A stretch of 63,370 nucleotides of DNA from CAILUG01 sp038125665 (GTDB lineage Bacteria; Pseudomonadota; Gammaproteobacteria; Pseudomonadales; Pseudohongiellaceae): assembly GCA_038125665.1 (NCBI GenBank), contig JAYPEI010000009.1, positions 1 through 63,370 on the forward strand. Reading direction: 5' to 3'. Both the position numbers and the translations under genes were made by a program. Below the pieces are notes generated by a model, which ran no database searches, was not told the origin of the DNA, and worked only from the letters and a program-made list of their open reading frames with translations. Below, piece by piece: positions 43,587 to 52,360 of this stretch. Numbering within the stretch: the stretch's first letter is position 1; the number at the start of each line of letters is the position of its first letter.

Positions 43587-46349
43587 ATGACCAAACCTTC
43601 AGCCCCCCTCATTCTAGTAGACGCCTCTTCTTATCTTTTTCGGGCCTTTCATGCCATGCCTCCGCTTAATAATAGTAAAGGTATGCCAACTGGGGCAATA
43701 AAAGGCGTAATCAATATGCTGCGCTCCCTTTTAAAGCTGTATCCCGAAAGTCCAATGGGAATTGTGTTTGATGCCAAAGGAAGAACCTTCCGAGATGATA
43801 TTTTTCCTGAATACAAAGCCACACGCCCGCCTATGCCTGACGAGCTTCGGGTCCAAATTGAACCAATCCACCAGATAGTTAAAGCGATGGGTTTGCCCTT
43901 AATAGTAGAGAGCGGTGTAGAAGCAGACGATGTCATCGGCACTTTAGCCACACAGGCCACTCAAGCAGGTGTTCGAACTATCATAAGCACCGGTGATAAA
44001 GATATGGCGCAGTTGGTTACAGAGCATGTCACATTATTGAACACGATGACTAACGAGGAATTAGATGTTGCTGGTGTTGAGGCAAAGTTTGGCTTGCCAC
44101 CGCGGGCTATAGTGGATTATCTGGCCTTGATGGGCGATAAAGTAGATAACATTCCTGGAGTCCCAAGTGTAGGTCCTAAAACGGCGGCGAAGTGGTTGCA
44201 AGAGTATAAAACGCTAGAAATACTGATTGCTGCAGCTGATAACATCAAAGGAAAGGTGGGAGAAAAATTACGTGAACATTTGCATCAGCTTCCACTATCT
44301 AAGAAGTTAGCAACAATAAAATGTGATGTTTCCCTGCCTTATCAGTACAACGAATTACAGCTAAAGTTTCCGGCTCAAGATATGTTAATGGAGCTATTCT
44401 CGGCATTAGAGTTTCGCTCTTGGATTCAGGAGTTAGAATCTGATGGGGTAACTCGGCCAAAGACAACTTCAGAGTCGATTCCTACTGTGGAAACTGCCCT
44501 GCCCATAAAAGCCGAAGTCATAAATTACCAACTCATCAATGATGATGAAGCGATACGAAATATCTGTCAGAAATTTCAGCAGATACGCCAAGCAGCCCCT
44601 GGAAAAACTTTGAGGCTTGGTCTTTTTGCTTTGGCAACACATGAACATTATATGGAGTCAGCTATCACTGGTTTAGCTATCAGTTGGGAAGCTGGACAAA
44701 GCGCCTACATACCTCTGTCTTCTGGCTTAATCCAGTCAACATCTGTTACCAGAGAAGCATTGGTAGAAGCACTTGGGCCTATTCTTAAAGATCGTCAGTT
44801 CTTCAAAGTTGGTTATGACCTGAAATTACTTTCACATTTACTGGAGACTATCGGTATCCCTATGGGAGGACGTCGTTATGACACCCAGTTACAAGCCTAC
44901 GTACTTAATTCATCGATGCATCGCCATGGAATGGAAGGACTAGTCGAACAAAATTTGCACCACATTTTGCCCAGTGAAGAATCAGTACTGGGGAAGGGAC
45001 GTCAACGTATAGATTTCAATGCTCTAAGTACAGATAAGTCTTTGCAATTTGCTGCTGAACGAGCAGATTACTTATTAAGACTGAGTTATGTCTTGGAGCA
45101 AGCTTTGAACACTACAGGTGGGTTGGCTAGAGTGTACCGACAAGTTGAGATCCCTCTATTACCGGTACTAACTCGTATGGAAACCAACGGCATTAATATC
45201 AATATCCAAGCACTACGTGAACAGAGCGATGCCTTAGGTAAGCGCTTACAAGAACTTGAAAAAAAAGCGTTTGAGATAGCGGGAGAAGAATTCAATTTGG
45301 GATCGCCTGCACAGTTACAAAAAATACTGTTTGAAAAACTGGGGCTTGAGATTATTAGTAAAACAGACAAGGGCCAACCCTCAACTGCAGAACCGGTACT
45401 TCAGGAACTAGCAGCAAGTCATGAATTACCTCGAGTGATTCTAGAACAGCGATCCTTGAGCAAATTAAAATCTACCTATACGGATAGGTTACCAGAGGAA
45501 ATTCAGCCAAGCACTCATCGCATCCATTCAACCTTCCAGCAAGCGGTTGCTGCTACAGGACGATTATCCTCCACAGACCCAAATCTCCAGAACATCCCTA
45601 TTCGCAATGAGGAAGGTCGACGTATTCGTCAGGCCTTTGTGGCCAGTCCTGGTTCTGTGCTAATGGCAGCAGATTATTCCCAGATTGAACTTCGTATCAT
45701 GGCCCATTTGTCTGAAGACAAAGGACTGATGTCGGCATTTGCCCAAGGGCTCGATGTGCATCGAGCAACTGCTGCAGATATTTTTGGCTGTCCGCTGGAA
45801 GAGGTAACGGCACAGCAACGGCGTTCAGCCAAGGCTATCAATTTTGGATTGATTTATGGGATGAGTGCTTTTGGATTAGCTAATCAGCTGGGTATAGGTA
45901 GACGTGAAGCCCAGGATTATGTGGATCTTTATTTTAAACGTTATCCTGGAGTCCAAGATTATATGGAACAAACTCGGGCACAAGCAGCTGAACTTGGGTA
46001 TGTAGAAACCCTATTTGGTCGGCGACTTTACTTGCCAGATATCAAGGCACGTAACCCAGCATTAAGAAGAGCGGCTGAGCGTACGGCTATCAATGCCCCA
46101 ATGCAAGGTACAGCAGCGGATTTGATCAAGCTTGCTATGATTGATATTCATAATTGGCTAAAAATAGCTAAGTTAGAGGCAAAGTTAGTGCTACAGGTGC
46201 ATGATGAATTAGTTTTTGAAGTAGTGGAGAAAGACCTAAATCTACTGCGCGAAGGCGTAGGTTTCAGAATGGTATCGGCGGCCTCGCTGTCAGTGCCCCT
46301 AGTAGTGGATATCGGGCATGGGGTAAGTTGGGGACAGGCTCATGGCTAA
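43587..46349 (+). CDS. polA: DNA polymerase I with inactive-looking proofreading domain
   Basis: 920 residues from the ATG at 43587. The 5'-nuclease domain (about 1-290) is intact (FDAKGRTFRDD, EADDVIGTLA, STGDKDMAQLV, MGDKVDNIPGV). The polymerase domain is intact: motif A ADYSQIELR, motif B RRSAKAINFGLIYG, motif C QVHDELVFE. In the 3'-5' exonuclease domain (about 315-510) the catalytic residues are replaced. There is no Asp/Glu at 341-352, L415 stands for E. coli D424, F488 for Y497 and R492 for D501. A longer frame from 43548 overlaps znuA and is less family-like. Confidence 0.97.
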   Translation: MTKPSAPLILVDASSYLFRAFHAMPPLNNSKGMPTGAIKGVINMLRSLLKLYPESPMGIVFDAKGRTFRDDIFPEYKATRPPMPDELRVQIEPIHQIVKAMGLPLIVESGVEADDVIGTLATQATQAGVRTIISTGDKDMAQLVTEHVTLLNTMTNEELDVAGVEAKFGLPPRAIVDYLALMGDKVDNIPGVPSVGPKTAAKWLQEYKTLEILIAAADNIKGKVGEKLREHLHQLPLSKKLATIKCDVSLPYQYNELQLKFPAQDMLMELFSALEFRSWIQELESDGVTRPKTTSESIPTVETALPIKAEVINYQLINDDEAIRNICQKFQQIRQAAPGKTLRLGLFALATHEHYMESAITGLAISWEAGQSAYIPLSSGLIQSTSVTREALVEALGPILKDRQFFKVGYDLKLLSHLLETIGIPMGGRRYDTQLQAYVLNSSMHRHGMEGLVEQNLHHILPSEESVLGKGRQRIDFNALSTDKSLQFAAERADYLLRLSYVLEQALNTTGGLARVYRQVEIPLLPVLTRMETNGININIQALREQSDALGKRLQELEKKAFEIAGEEFNLGSPAQLQKILFEKLGLEIISKTDKGQPSTAEPVLQELAASHELPRVILEQRSLSKLKSTYTDRLPEEIQPSTHRIHSTFQQAVAATGRLSSTDPNLQNIPIRNEEGRRIRQAFVASPGSVLMAADYSQIELRIMAHLSEDKGLMSAFAQGLDVHRATAADIFGCPLEEVTAQQRRSAKAINFGLIYGMSAFGLANQLGIGRREAQDYVDLYFKRYPGVQDYMEQTRAQAAELGYVETLFGRRLYLPDIKARNPALRRAAERTAINAPMQGTAADLIKLAMIDIHNWLKIAKLEAKLVLQVHDELVFEVVEKDLNLLREGVGFRMVSAASLSVPLVVDIGHGVSWGQAHG

Positions 46350-46420
46350 ACTGTGCTGCTGCTTGAAGAGCGAGCATATCTAGATTCTGATCTTCTTTAT
46401 AAAATCCTTTCGCTCTAATG

Positions 46421-46448
46421 GGAACTTAACTACAACTCACTTGTCAGA
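46421..46448 (+). promoter_or_regulatory. SigmaE/AlgU-type promoter of the sRNA downstream of polA
   Basis: GGAACTT (46421-46427), a perfect sigmaE -35, is followed after 16 bases by TCAGA (46444-46448), a sigmaE-like -10. It lies 72 bases after the polA stop, with transcription start expected at about 46454. The homologous sRNA ErsA of P. aeruginosa is controlled by the sigmaE homologue sigma22. Confidence 0.75.
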
Positions 46449-46453
46449 TACAA

Positions 46454-46565
46454 AAGCAGAGGGTTTTCTCCCCGATTTTTCCCGCTGCCACTAAGCCTCC
46501 CTGTGACTGGGAGCAATTCTAAGGGCCTCGGCTGTCTTCTCCTACGGTCGAGGCTCTTTCTTTAT
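46454..46565 (+). ncRNA. ErsA-like (Spot 42-position) small RNA
   Basis: A ~110-base transcript inferred between polA and engB, the locus of Spot 42 in E. coli and ErsA in Pseudomonas. It has a sigmaE-type promoter and a pyrimidine-rich single-stranded stretch (TTTTCTCCCCGATTTTTCCC, 46464-46483), a typical mRNA-pairing region. This is followed by a CTCCC/GGGAG hairpin (46498-46514) and a strong terminator hairpin (46523-46556). No open reading frame is present. The exact 5' end is an estimate. Confidence 0.72.
46523..46562 (+). terminator. Rho-independent terminator of the sRNA
   Basis: Stem 46523-46534 pairs with 46545-46556 (core GCCTCG/CGAGGC, extended by GC and GU pairs) around a ten-base loop. 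It is followed by TTTCTTTAT. It may also serve polA read-through. Confidence 0.75.
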
Positions 46566-46614
46566 CTGTATCTGTCCTATCTAACTTGTTTGTAGTCAAC
46601 TCGTGTCTACTTAT

Positions 46615-47217
46615 TTAAACGATCTTAGGCGCAAGCCACTCTTGTAGCTTAGTCTCCAGCTCTTTTGCGCCATCATTTTTAAGAGCCGAAAATAACTGTA
46701 TTGATACCAACTTGTTATGGGGCTTTAAGCTCTGCTGGCATTTAAGCAAGGCATTGCGGCTAGCGCCATGAGTTAGTTTGTCAGCTTTTGTGAGTAGTAT
46801 GTGTAGTGGTAACTGAGCACCCAGGGACCATTTAATCATTTGTTTGTCTGTGTCTTTAAAGGGATGTCGGATATCCATCAACAAGACCAGTCCCTTTAAT
46901 GAAAGGCGCTCTTTGAGATACCTTTCTAATTCTTTTTTCCACTTTTCTTTCATGGCGGGAGGAACTCTAGCGTATCCAAAACCTGGCAAATCTACAATGT
47001 AACAACCGGGTGCCACCTGAAAATAATTTAATAATTGAGTTCGGCCTGGTGTTTTGGAAGTTCTAGCAAGTTTGCGCTGTCCAGTAAGTGTATTGATAGC
47101 AGAGGATTTCCCTGCGTTTGAGCGACCCACGAAAGCCACTTCATGGGCATCATCTGGAGGACAGCCATTGATGGAGCTCGCACTAATAAAGTAACTGGCT
47201 TGGTGAAAATCAATCAT
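46615..47217 (-). CDS. engB: Ribosome biogenesis GTP-binding protein EngB (YsxC/YihA)
   Basis: A 200-residue TRAFAC GTPase for large-subunit assembly. G1 is GRSNAGKSS, G3 is DLPGFG and G4 is TKAD; SKTPGRTQ is the switch I region. Convergent to polA and the sRNA, divergent from cytochrome c4, as in Pseudomonas. Confidence 0.96.
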   Translation of the reverse strand: MIDFHQASYFISASSINGCPPDDAHEVAFVGRSNAGKSSAINTLTGQRKLARTSKTPGRTQLLNYFQVAPGCYIVDLPGFGYARVPPAMKEKWKKELERYLKERLSLKGLVLLMDIRHPFKDTDKQMIKWSLGAQLPLHILLTKADKLTHGASRNALLKCQQSLKPHNKLVSIQLFSALKNDGAKELETKLQEWLAPKIV

Positions 47218-47336
47218 CTTTAAAATAGAGCCTCTAATTTGGGCAAGACAGCGACCTTAGGTTATAATCGCGTATCATAGTTGATTGTCGTGTATTGTAG
47301 CATCTGCTGCTACCTCTGGGACTTATTAGGATAGTT

Positions 47337-47951
47337 ATGAATCGCATGAAGAATGTTGTGCTTTTCCTGCTTCTTGCAGGTGTTAGTTCTTTTTCTGTAG
47401 CCGCTGGGTCCGCACAAGCAGGTGCTGATAAGGTTGCCGTATGTGTGGCATGCCATGGCCCAGATGGAAATAGTTCCGTGTTACCGGAAGTGCCAAAGTT
47501 GGGGGCAAGGGGTGAAAAGTATTTGACCAAACAGCTTAGTGATATTAAGACCGGGATACGTCCAGTCGCTCTTATGACAGGGTTGCTAAACAATATGAGT
47601 GATCAAGATCTTGCTGATATTGCAGCATTTTATAATGAGCAGCCCTTATCTGAGGGCGCTGCTGATGCAGCTAAGCTTGAACTTGGTCAGGCATTGTACA
47701 GAGCCGGTAATGCTAGCCTTGGGGTTCCAGCATGCACAGCATGTCATGGGCCAGAAGGGATGGGTATGGATGATGCGGGATACCCAGCATTAAGTGGTCA
47801 GGATGAAGCCTACGTGAACAAAACACTACGTGATTTTCGTGCAGGAAATCGTATGAACGATAGTGCGTCAATGATGCGTACGATTGTGGCTCGACTTAAC
47901 GAAGACGAGCTTTCAGCACTTGCCTCTTTTGTGGCAGGTTTGCGTCGCTGA
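47337..47951 (+). CDS. Diheme cytochrome c4
   Basis: A 204-residue periplasmic protein with a signal peptide (about 1-22, ending VAAGSA) and two heme c domains with CVACH (residues about 36-40) and CTACH (about 132-136). It has axial Met candidates in both halves. Cytochrome c4 donates electrons to terminal oxidases, fitting the cox cluster in this window. AGGA lies five bases upstream of the ATG. Confidence 0.94.
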   Translation: MNRMKNVVLFLLLAGVSSFSVAAGSAQAGADKVAVCVACHGPDGNSSVLPEVPKLGARGEKYLTKQLSDIKTGIRPVALMTGLLNNMSDQDLADIAAFYNEQPLSEGAADAAKLELGQALYRAGNASLGVPACTACHGPEGMGMDDAGYPALSGQDEAYVNKTLRDFRAGNRMNDSASMMRTIVARLNEDELSALASFVAGLRR

Positions 47952-48033
47952 ACCCTACCTGACCACTAAGGTATAAAATGAGTTATCTCTTATAGCTTTG
48001 GCTACCTACGGCACCCAATCAGTTTTATTTTTA

Positions 48034-48062
48034 TTGACTTGTGGCATACTCTTCTCTCTAAA
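48034..48062 (+). promoter_or_regulatory. Possible sigma70 promoter of dsbA
   Basis: TTGACT (48034-48039) and TCTAAA (48057-48062) are spaced by 17 bases. The -10 is imperfect. A CTCTCT-aaaatc-AGAGAG hairpin overlaps the start region at about 48054-48071. Confidence 0.35.
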
Positions 48063-48183
48063 ATCAGAGAGTTGAGAGGCCTTATAAAAAAGACTTTAGT
48101 CTCAATTATCGGAGATACAGGCCTAAATTTACTTGCATGAACTCTAAGTTCCTGCCAACAGATTTTTATAAAGGTGATAAATA

Positions 48184-48831
48184 ATGAAACGTTTCTTGAA
48201 AACCATTGGAGCGCTTAGCGCATTTGTGCTGACCCTCAGCATCAGTGCAATCTTAATAGCACAGCCCGCACTGTATGTGGAGGGTAGTCATTATGAAACT
48301 CTTGAAAAGCCTGTGCGGACAGTTGATCCTAATAAAATCGAGGTCGCTGAGATATTCTGGTATGGCTGTCCTCACTGTTTTGCTTTTGAGCCTGTTCTTG
48401 AGCCTTGGATAGAAAAACTACCCTCAGATGTGAATTTTGTGCGCAGTCCAGGCATGTGGAATGCCCTAATGGAAACACACGCGCGCATCTATTATGTAGC
48501 AGAAGCCCTTGGTGTGCTGGATGATATGCACACTCCTACATTTGATGCCATTCATAAAGAACGTAATTATTTACAGACGGACGATGAAATAAGAAAGTTG
48601 TTTGTAGCTAATGGAGTAAACCCAGAAGAATTTGATAAGACGTGGAAATCTTTTTCTACAGTGTCTGCCGTTAAGCAGGCTGGTGCACGTATGCGAGATT
48701 ATGGAGTGCGTGGCGTTCCAGCGATAATTGTGAATGGAAAATACCGAGTAACAGGGACTAGTACTACCACTCAGGCTGAGCAACTAAAAATTGCTGAGTT
48801 TTTAATAGCAAAAGAGCGAAGCGGTAACTAA
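48184..48831 (+). CDS. dsbA: Thiol:disulfide interchange protein DsbA
   Basis: A 215-residue periplasmic oxidase with an N-terminal signal peptide (about 1-27). The active site CPHC sits in FWYGCPHCFAFEP, and the cis-proline loop is RGVPAI. It forms disulfides in exported proteins, relevant to the adjacent secretion genes. Order cytochrome c4-dsbA matches Pseudomonas. Confidence 0.96.
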   Translation: MKRFLKTIGALSAFVLTLSISAILIAQPALYVEGSHYETLEKPVRTVDPNKIEVAEIFWYGCPHCFAFEPVLEPWIEKLPSDVNFVRSPGMWNALMETHARIYYVAEALGVLDDMHTPTFDAIHKERNYLQTDDEIRKLFVANGVNPEEFDKTWKSFSTVSAVKQAGARMRDYGVRGVPAIIVNGKYRVTGTSTTTQAEQLKIAEFLIAKERSGN

Positions 48832-48992
48832 TAGCCTGCTTGAGCTCTGACACAGTTTAGGGCTCTTGCTTCATTTACCAAAATTTCTATAAGTTCCTGT
48901 CATTGTTATTAAATTTAGGTTAAGAAAGGCAAATTAAAAAAAAATGCCTTAAAATCAGACCACAGTTCAATAACCGCCGGTGTAATGTCGAG

Positions 48993-50366
48993 GTGCAACC
49001 AAAACTCAGCAAGAAAAAGCTAAAACGTTTGCCTTTCGCAGGACTCATTAATGCTGTCCGATCGATGGGTATCCATGAAATTATCTCTCGAACGCTTGAA
49101 GGTTTAAACTTAAGGAGTCGAGTGAACAAGCTTGTGCATGAACAATCGCAGGCTAGCTTAATAGTACTAGACCAACAACTACACTATCTGCCTAAAAAAT
49201 CATCGAAAAATACTGGGTCATGCATAACTCGCATAATGCTGGCAGACCATTCTGCAAGTTACCTAGCGAAAGTAGCTCGCGAACTAGTACCAGTCGGCAT
49301 TAATAAAATCGAAATATATTTACCCCCTGCAGAATTCCTAGCCACTCCTTATCAGCTGAATATTAGTAACTCTAAACTCTTGAAGTCTGCCTTGAAACTG
49401 CAACAAATTACTTTTTTACCAGGGTTTGAAGAAGATTTACTGCTAAGTGTCAATGAGGAGAGTTCAGAGAAATCCGCCGCAGGCGTTGCACTGTGGTTAC
49501 GTGCTGAAAGGATGCAAGCACTAGAATCTGCCTTTGAAGAGCAAGGTCTGAGCGTACAAGTAGTACGCCCTCGACCACTAGTTGGTTTATTACAGGAACA
49601 ACAGATGCTATGTGTTGACATAGACTCTGTACAAAAAACACTGCTCTACTATGACAAAGGTCATATAGTCCAATGGCAGAGCAAGGCCATACAAGATAGT
49701 AACAACATTCACATGCATGAAGAATGGGAATCTTGGCAATCTAATATTCAAAAAAAGGTGAAAGGGTCTCTGGATCAGAGAACGCAAGAGTCGTATACAC
49801 AAATTACCGAAGACAAGAGTGAAAAAAGTTTTTGTTTTTTGGGGGTGGCTGCGCAAGAAAAAGCTGCTTTCTTGGTAAATGGATGGATACAACGAAGACT
49901 AATCCAAATCTTTGCCGCATTGACTGTAATGATAATATTACCTTTTTTAGGAAATAGCGTTCAGCTGTATCTGCTTGAGAAAAAGATAGCGCAACTACAG
50001 GAAGAGTCTGCGGAGGCAAGAGCCAGTCAAAATGAAGTCCTTTTTTTGGAGGAGTATTGGTCAGCAATGAGCACATATCCTCGGCAAGATATTACATCGG
50101 CACTACAAGCATTGAATACGCTAATTACAGACTCTCTAAGTTCATTTACGTTAAATCGTGGTGTTGTCGATATATCTGGTTATTCACAAAATCCAGCATT
50201 ACTTATTCAGCAATTAGCACAGAATCCTGAATTTGCTAATGTTGGACAAAGTAGAAGCAGTTCTGGCAGTAGTGGTGAACGCGGAGATCGTTTCGGTATT
50301 AGGATGAATCTCAGAGATATTGATTTCAATCGCTGGGATGCTGAACATCCTCAGCTACAACGGTAG
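48993..50366 (+). CDS. Type II secretion GspL-like protein (PilM/PilN-like architecture)
   Basis: A 457-residue protein that opens the type II secretion cluster. The N-terminal ~70 residues are basic and hydrophilic. A cytoplasmic domain reminiscent of the GspL actin-like fold follows, then one membrane segment (about 302-322). A coiled coil (about 325-350) and a periplasmic ferredoxin-like domain of PilN/GspL type come next, with a Ser/Gly-rich linker (about 420-428). It starts at GTG. The call rests mainly on architecture and position before a GspM-like gene and gspE; sequence conservation of GspL is low. Confidence 0.7.
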   Translation: MQPKLSKKKLKRLPFAGLINAVRSMGIHEIISRTLEGLNLRSRVNKLVHEQSQASLIVLDQQLHYLPKKSSKNTGSCITRIMLADHSASYLAKVARELVPVGINKIEIYLPPAEFLATPYQLNISNSKLLKSALKLQQITFLPGFEEDLLLSVNEESSEKSAAGVALWLRAERMQALESAFEEQGLSVQVVRPRPLVGLLQEQQMLCVDIDSVQKTLLYYDKGHIVQWQSKAIQDSNNIHMHEEWESWQSNIQKKVKGSLDQRTQESYTQITEDKSEKSFCFLGVAAQEKAAFLVNGWIQRRLIQIFAALTVMIILPFLGNSVQLYLLEKKIAQLQEESAEARASQNEVLFLEEYWSAMSTYPRQDITSALQALNTLITDSLSSFTLNRGVVDISGYSQNPALLIQQLAQNPEFANVGQSRSSSGSSGERGDRFGIRMNLRDIDFNRWDAEHPQLQR

Positions 50367-50372
50367 TCAGAA

Positions 50373-50921
50373 ATGATCACTAAAGAAAGATATCGCATTA
50401 TCTTGTTTAGTAGTTTACTGATCTTATTGGTCATTATTTATGTAATACCGTGGGTTTGGAGTCTCTATCATAGACAACTTTTAGAAATTAGTCAGTCGGA
50501 ACAACGAATACAGCGTTACGAGAAATTAATAGAAGATACCGAACTCCTCCAAGAGAGAGTGTTAACAAAACAAAGAGAAGTTGATGCTTTTTCTGATTGG
50601 GCTTTCAAAGGTAACAACCAAGCACTAATGGGCACAAGTTTGCAACAGACATTACGCAAAGTAGTTGATGCAAGTGGTGTCACCATTCGAGAGATGAGTG
50701 TGACTAGGTTTTCCAAACTAGAGGGTAGAAATGAGTCTTGGACGCTAATACTTCAAGATATGAGTTTTGCCCTAGAAGAAAAACAGATACTGTCTTTTCT
50801 GAAGGAGCTAGAGGCCCAACGACCAAAACTATTCATAACAACTTTCAGTCTGCAACAGAATAGACGACAAATTAACGGCAATCTCACGGTAGTAGGCTTT
50901 GGACTTGAGGCAGTTGAATAA
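50373..50921 (+). CDS. Type II secretion GspM/PilO-like protein
   Basis: A 182-residue bitopic inner-membrane protein: one membrane helix (about 9-28), a coiled coil (about 35-70) and a periplasmic alpha/beta domain. That is the layout of GspM and PilO, the partners of GspL and PilN. It starts six bases after the GspL-like gene and its stop overlaps the gspE start by one base, so the three are co-translated. Confidence 0.7.
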   Translation: MITKERYRIILFSSLLILLVIIYVIPWVWSLYHRQLLEISQSEQRIQRYEKLIEDTELLQERVLTKQREVDAFSDWAFKGNNQALMGTSLQQTLRKVVDASGVTIREMSVTRFSKLEGRNESWTLILQDMSFALEEKQILSFLKELEAQRPKLFITTFSLQQNRRQINGNLTVVGFGLEAVE

Positions 50922-52357
50922 TGTTAACCTTACCTGTTTTTAGTCAACTATTAGAGCCAGCCGGTTTAGCTCCAGCAATGGATTTTGCCAGTACAAATAC
51001 CTTAGTCTACAGGGAGCCCCCTTCATTAGAGTTGGCCGCTAGATTACGTTTTGTTATGGGCTCTAATTTACAGCTACGCGAAGGGGAAGCAGAAGAAATT
51101 GCTCGCTTACTAAGACATTGGCGTGCAGAGCTAAGCCCTGATTTCAGCGCAGATGATGATAATAATAGCTCATACAATCTTGAGGATGACCTCAATGACC
51201 TTGATTCTGAAGCACCAATTATTCGACTGGTAAATCATCTTTTTGCTCGAGCACTTGATCTAAATGCTAGTGATATCCATTTTGAACCAGGTGAAAGCCA
51301 CCTAATAGTGCGTTGTAGGGTTGATGGGATTATGACTCAGATAGAGAAAGTTCCGGCGCGTGTACAAGGAGCAGTGGCTTCCCGACTAAAGCTAATGGCT
51401 CGAATGGACATTGGTGAAAAAAGATTGCCGCAAGATGGGCGTATAGATTATCGCTTAGGTAGTCGCGATCTTGATATGCGCGTATCTACTTTACCAGGCG
51501 TCTTAGGTGAATCGATAGTACTGCGTATACTAGATCGCCGAGATCTTTCTATTGATTTAGAAGAGCTTGGAATGCCTACATCCGTGCTGGAAGCCTATTC
51601 TAGAGTTATTTCACAACCTCATGGTTTGATTTTGATAACTGGGCCTACTGGGAGTGGTAAAACCACCACTTTGTATGCAACTCTTGAAAAAATTCACGAC
51701 AGAACCCGGAAAATTGTAACGGTGGAAGACCCTGTTGAATATCAGTTAGATGGGATTACTCAGGTACAAGTCAACTCACAAATTGGTCTAAGCTTTGCGC
51801 GTGGATTACGATCCATAGTGAGACAGGATCCTGATATTCTGATGATAGGTGAGATACGTGATCATGAAACAGCAGAAATTGCTATCGAATCCGCTCTCAC
51901 AGGGCATTTAGTTTTTTCTACATTACATACTAATGATGCTGCAGGTGCAGTAATAAGATTGCAAGACATGGGAGTTGAGAGTTACTTAATTTCTTCTTCT
52001 TTGTTAGGCATACAGGCGCAAAGACTTGTTCGACGTGTTTGTGAAGGCTGTGCATATACCCGGTCCCTTACAACAGACGAAGCAACCGTTTTGGCCGTCG
52101 ATGTTAACGATTATCAAACAGTTAGAGAAGGTTGTGGGTGTGAACGATGTGGTGGGACAGGTTACCGAGGTCGCATTGGTCTTTATGAGTTGTTATTACT
52201 TAGCGATGAAATCAAACATTTAATTACACAGGAGGCGCCCGCGGCTGAACTGCGTAAACAAGGACAAAAACAAGGTATGCGAACTCTGCGTGAGGATGCC
52301 TTAACTAAACTACGTATTGGTCTTACAACACCTGCAGAAGTCGTCAGGGTGACCTAA
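50921..52357 (+). CDS. gspE: Type II secretion ATPase GspE
   Basis: A 478-residue secretion ATPase that powers pseudopilus assembly. Walker A is GPTGSGKTT, the Asp box VTVEDPVEY, Walker B region RQDPDILMIGEIRD and His box STLHTNDA. The CxxC...CxxC zinc module is present (CEGC and CERC, about residues 374-410). The amino-terminal domain is shorter than in E. coli GspE. Confidence 0.96.
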   Translation: MLTLPVFSQLLEPAGLAPAMDFASTNTLVYREPPSLELAARLRFVMGSNLQLREGEAEEIARLLRHWRAELSPDFSADDDNNSSYNLEDDLNDLDSEAPIIRLVNHLFARALDLNASDIHFEPGESHLIVRCRVDGIMTQIEKVPARVQGAVASRLKLMARMDIGEKRLPQDGRIDYRLGSRDLDMRVSTLPGVLGESIVLRILDRRDLSIDLEELGMPTSVLEAYSRVISQPHGLILITGPTGSGKTTTLYATLEKIHDRTRKIVTVEDPVEYQLDGITQVQVNSQIGLSFARGLRSIVRQDPDILMIGEIRDHETAEIAIESALTGHLVFSTLHTNDAAGAVIRLQDMGVESYLISSSLLGIQAQRLVRRVCEGCAYTRSLTTDEATVLAVDVNDYQTVREGCGCERCGGTGYRGRIGLYELLLLSDEIKHLITQEAPAAELRKQGQKQGMRTLREDALTKLRIGLTTPAEVVRVT

Positions 52358-52360
52358 CCA

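Noticed and set aside
49608..50076. Minus-strand frames inside the GspL-like gene
   Set aside because: They lack start context and oppose a continuous, architecture-bearing reading frame.
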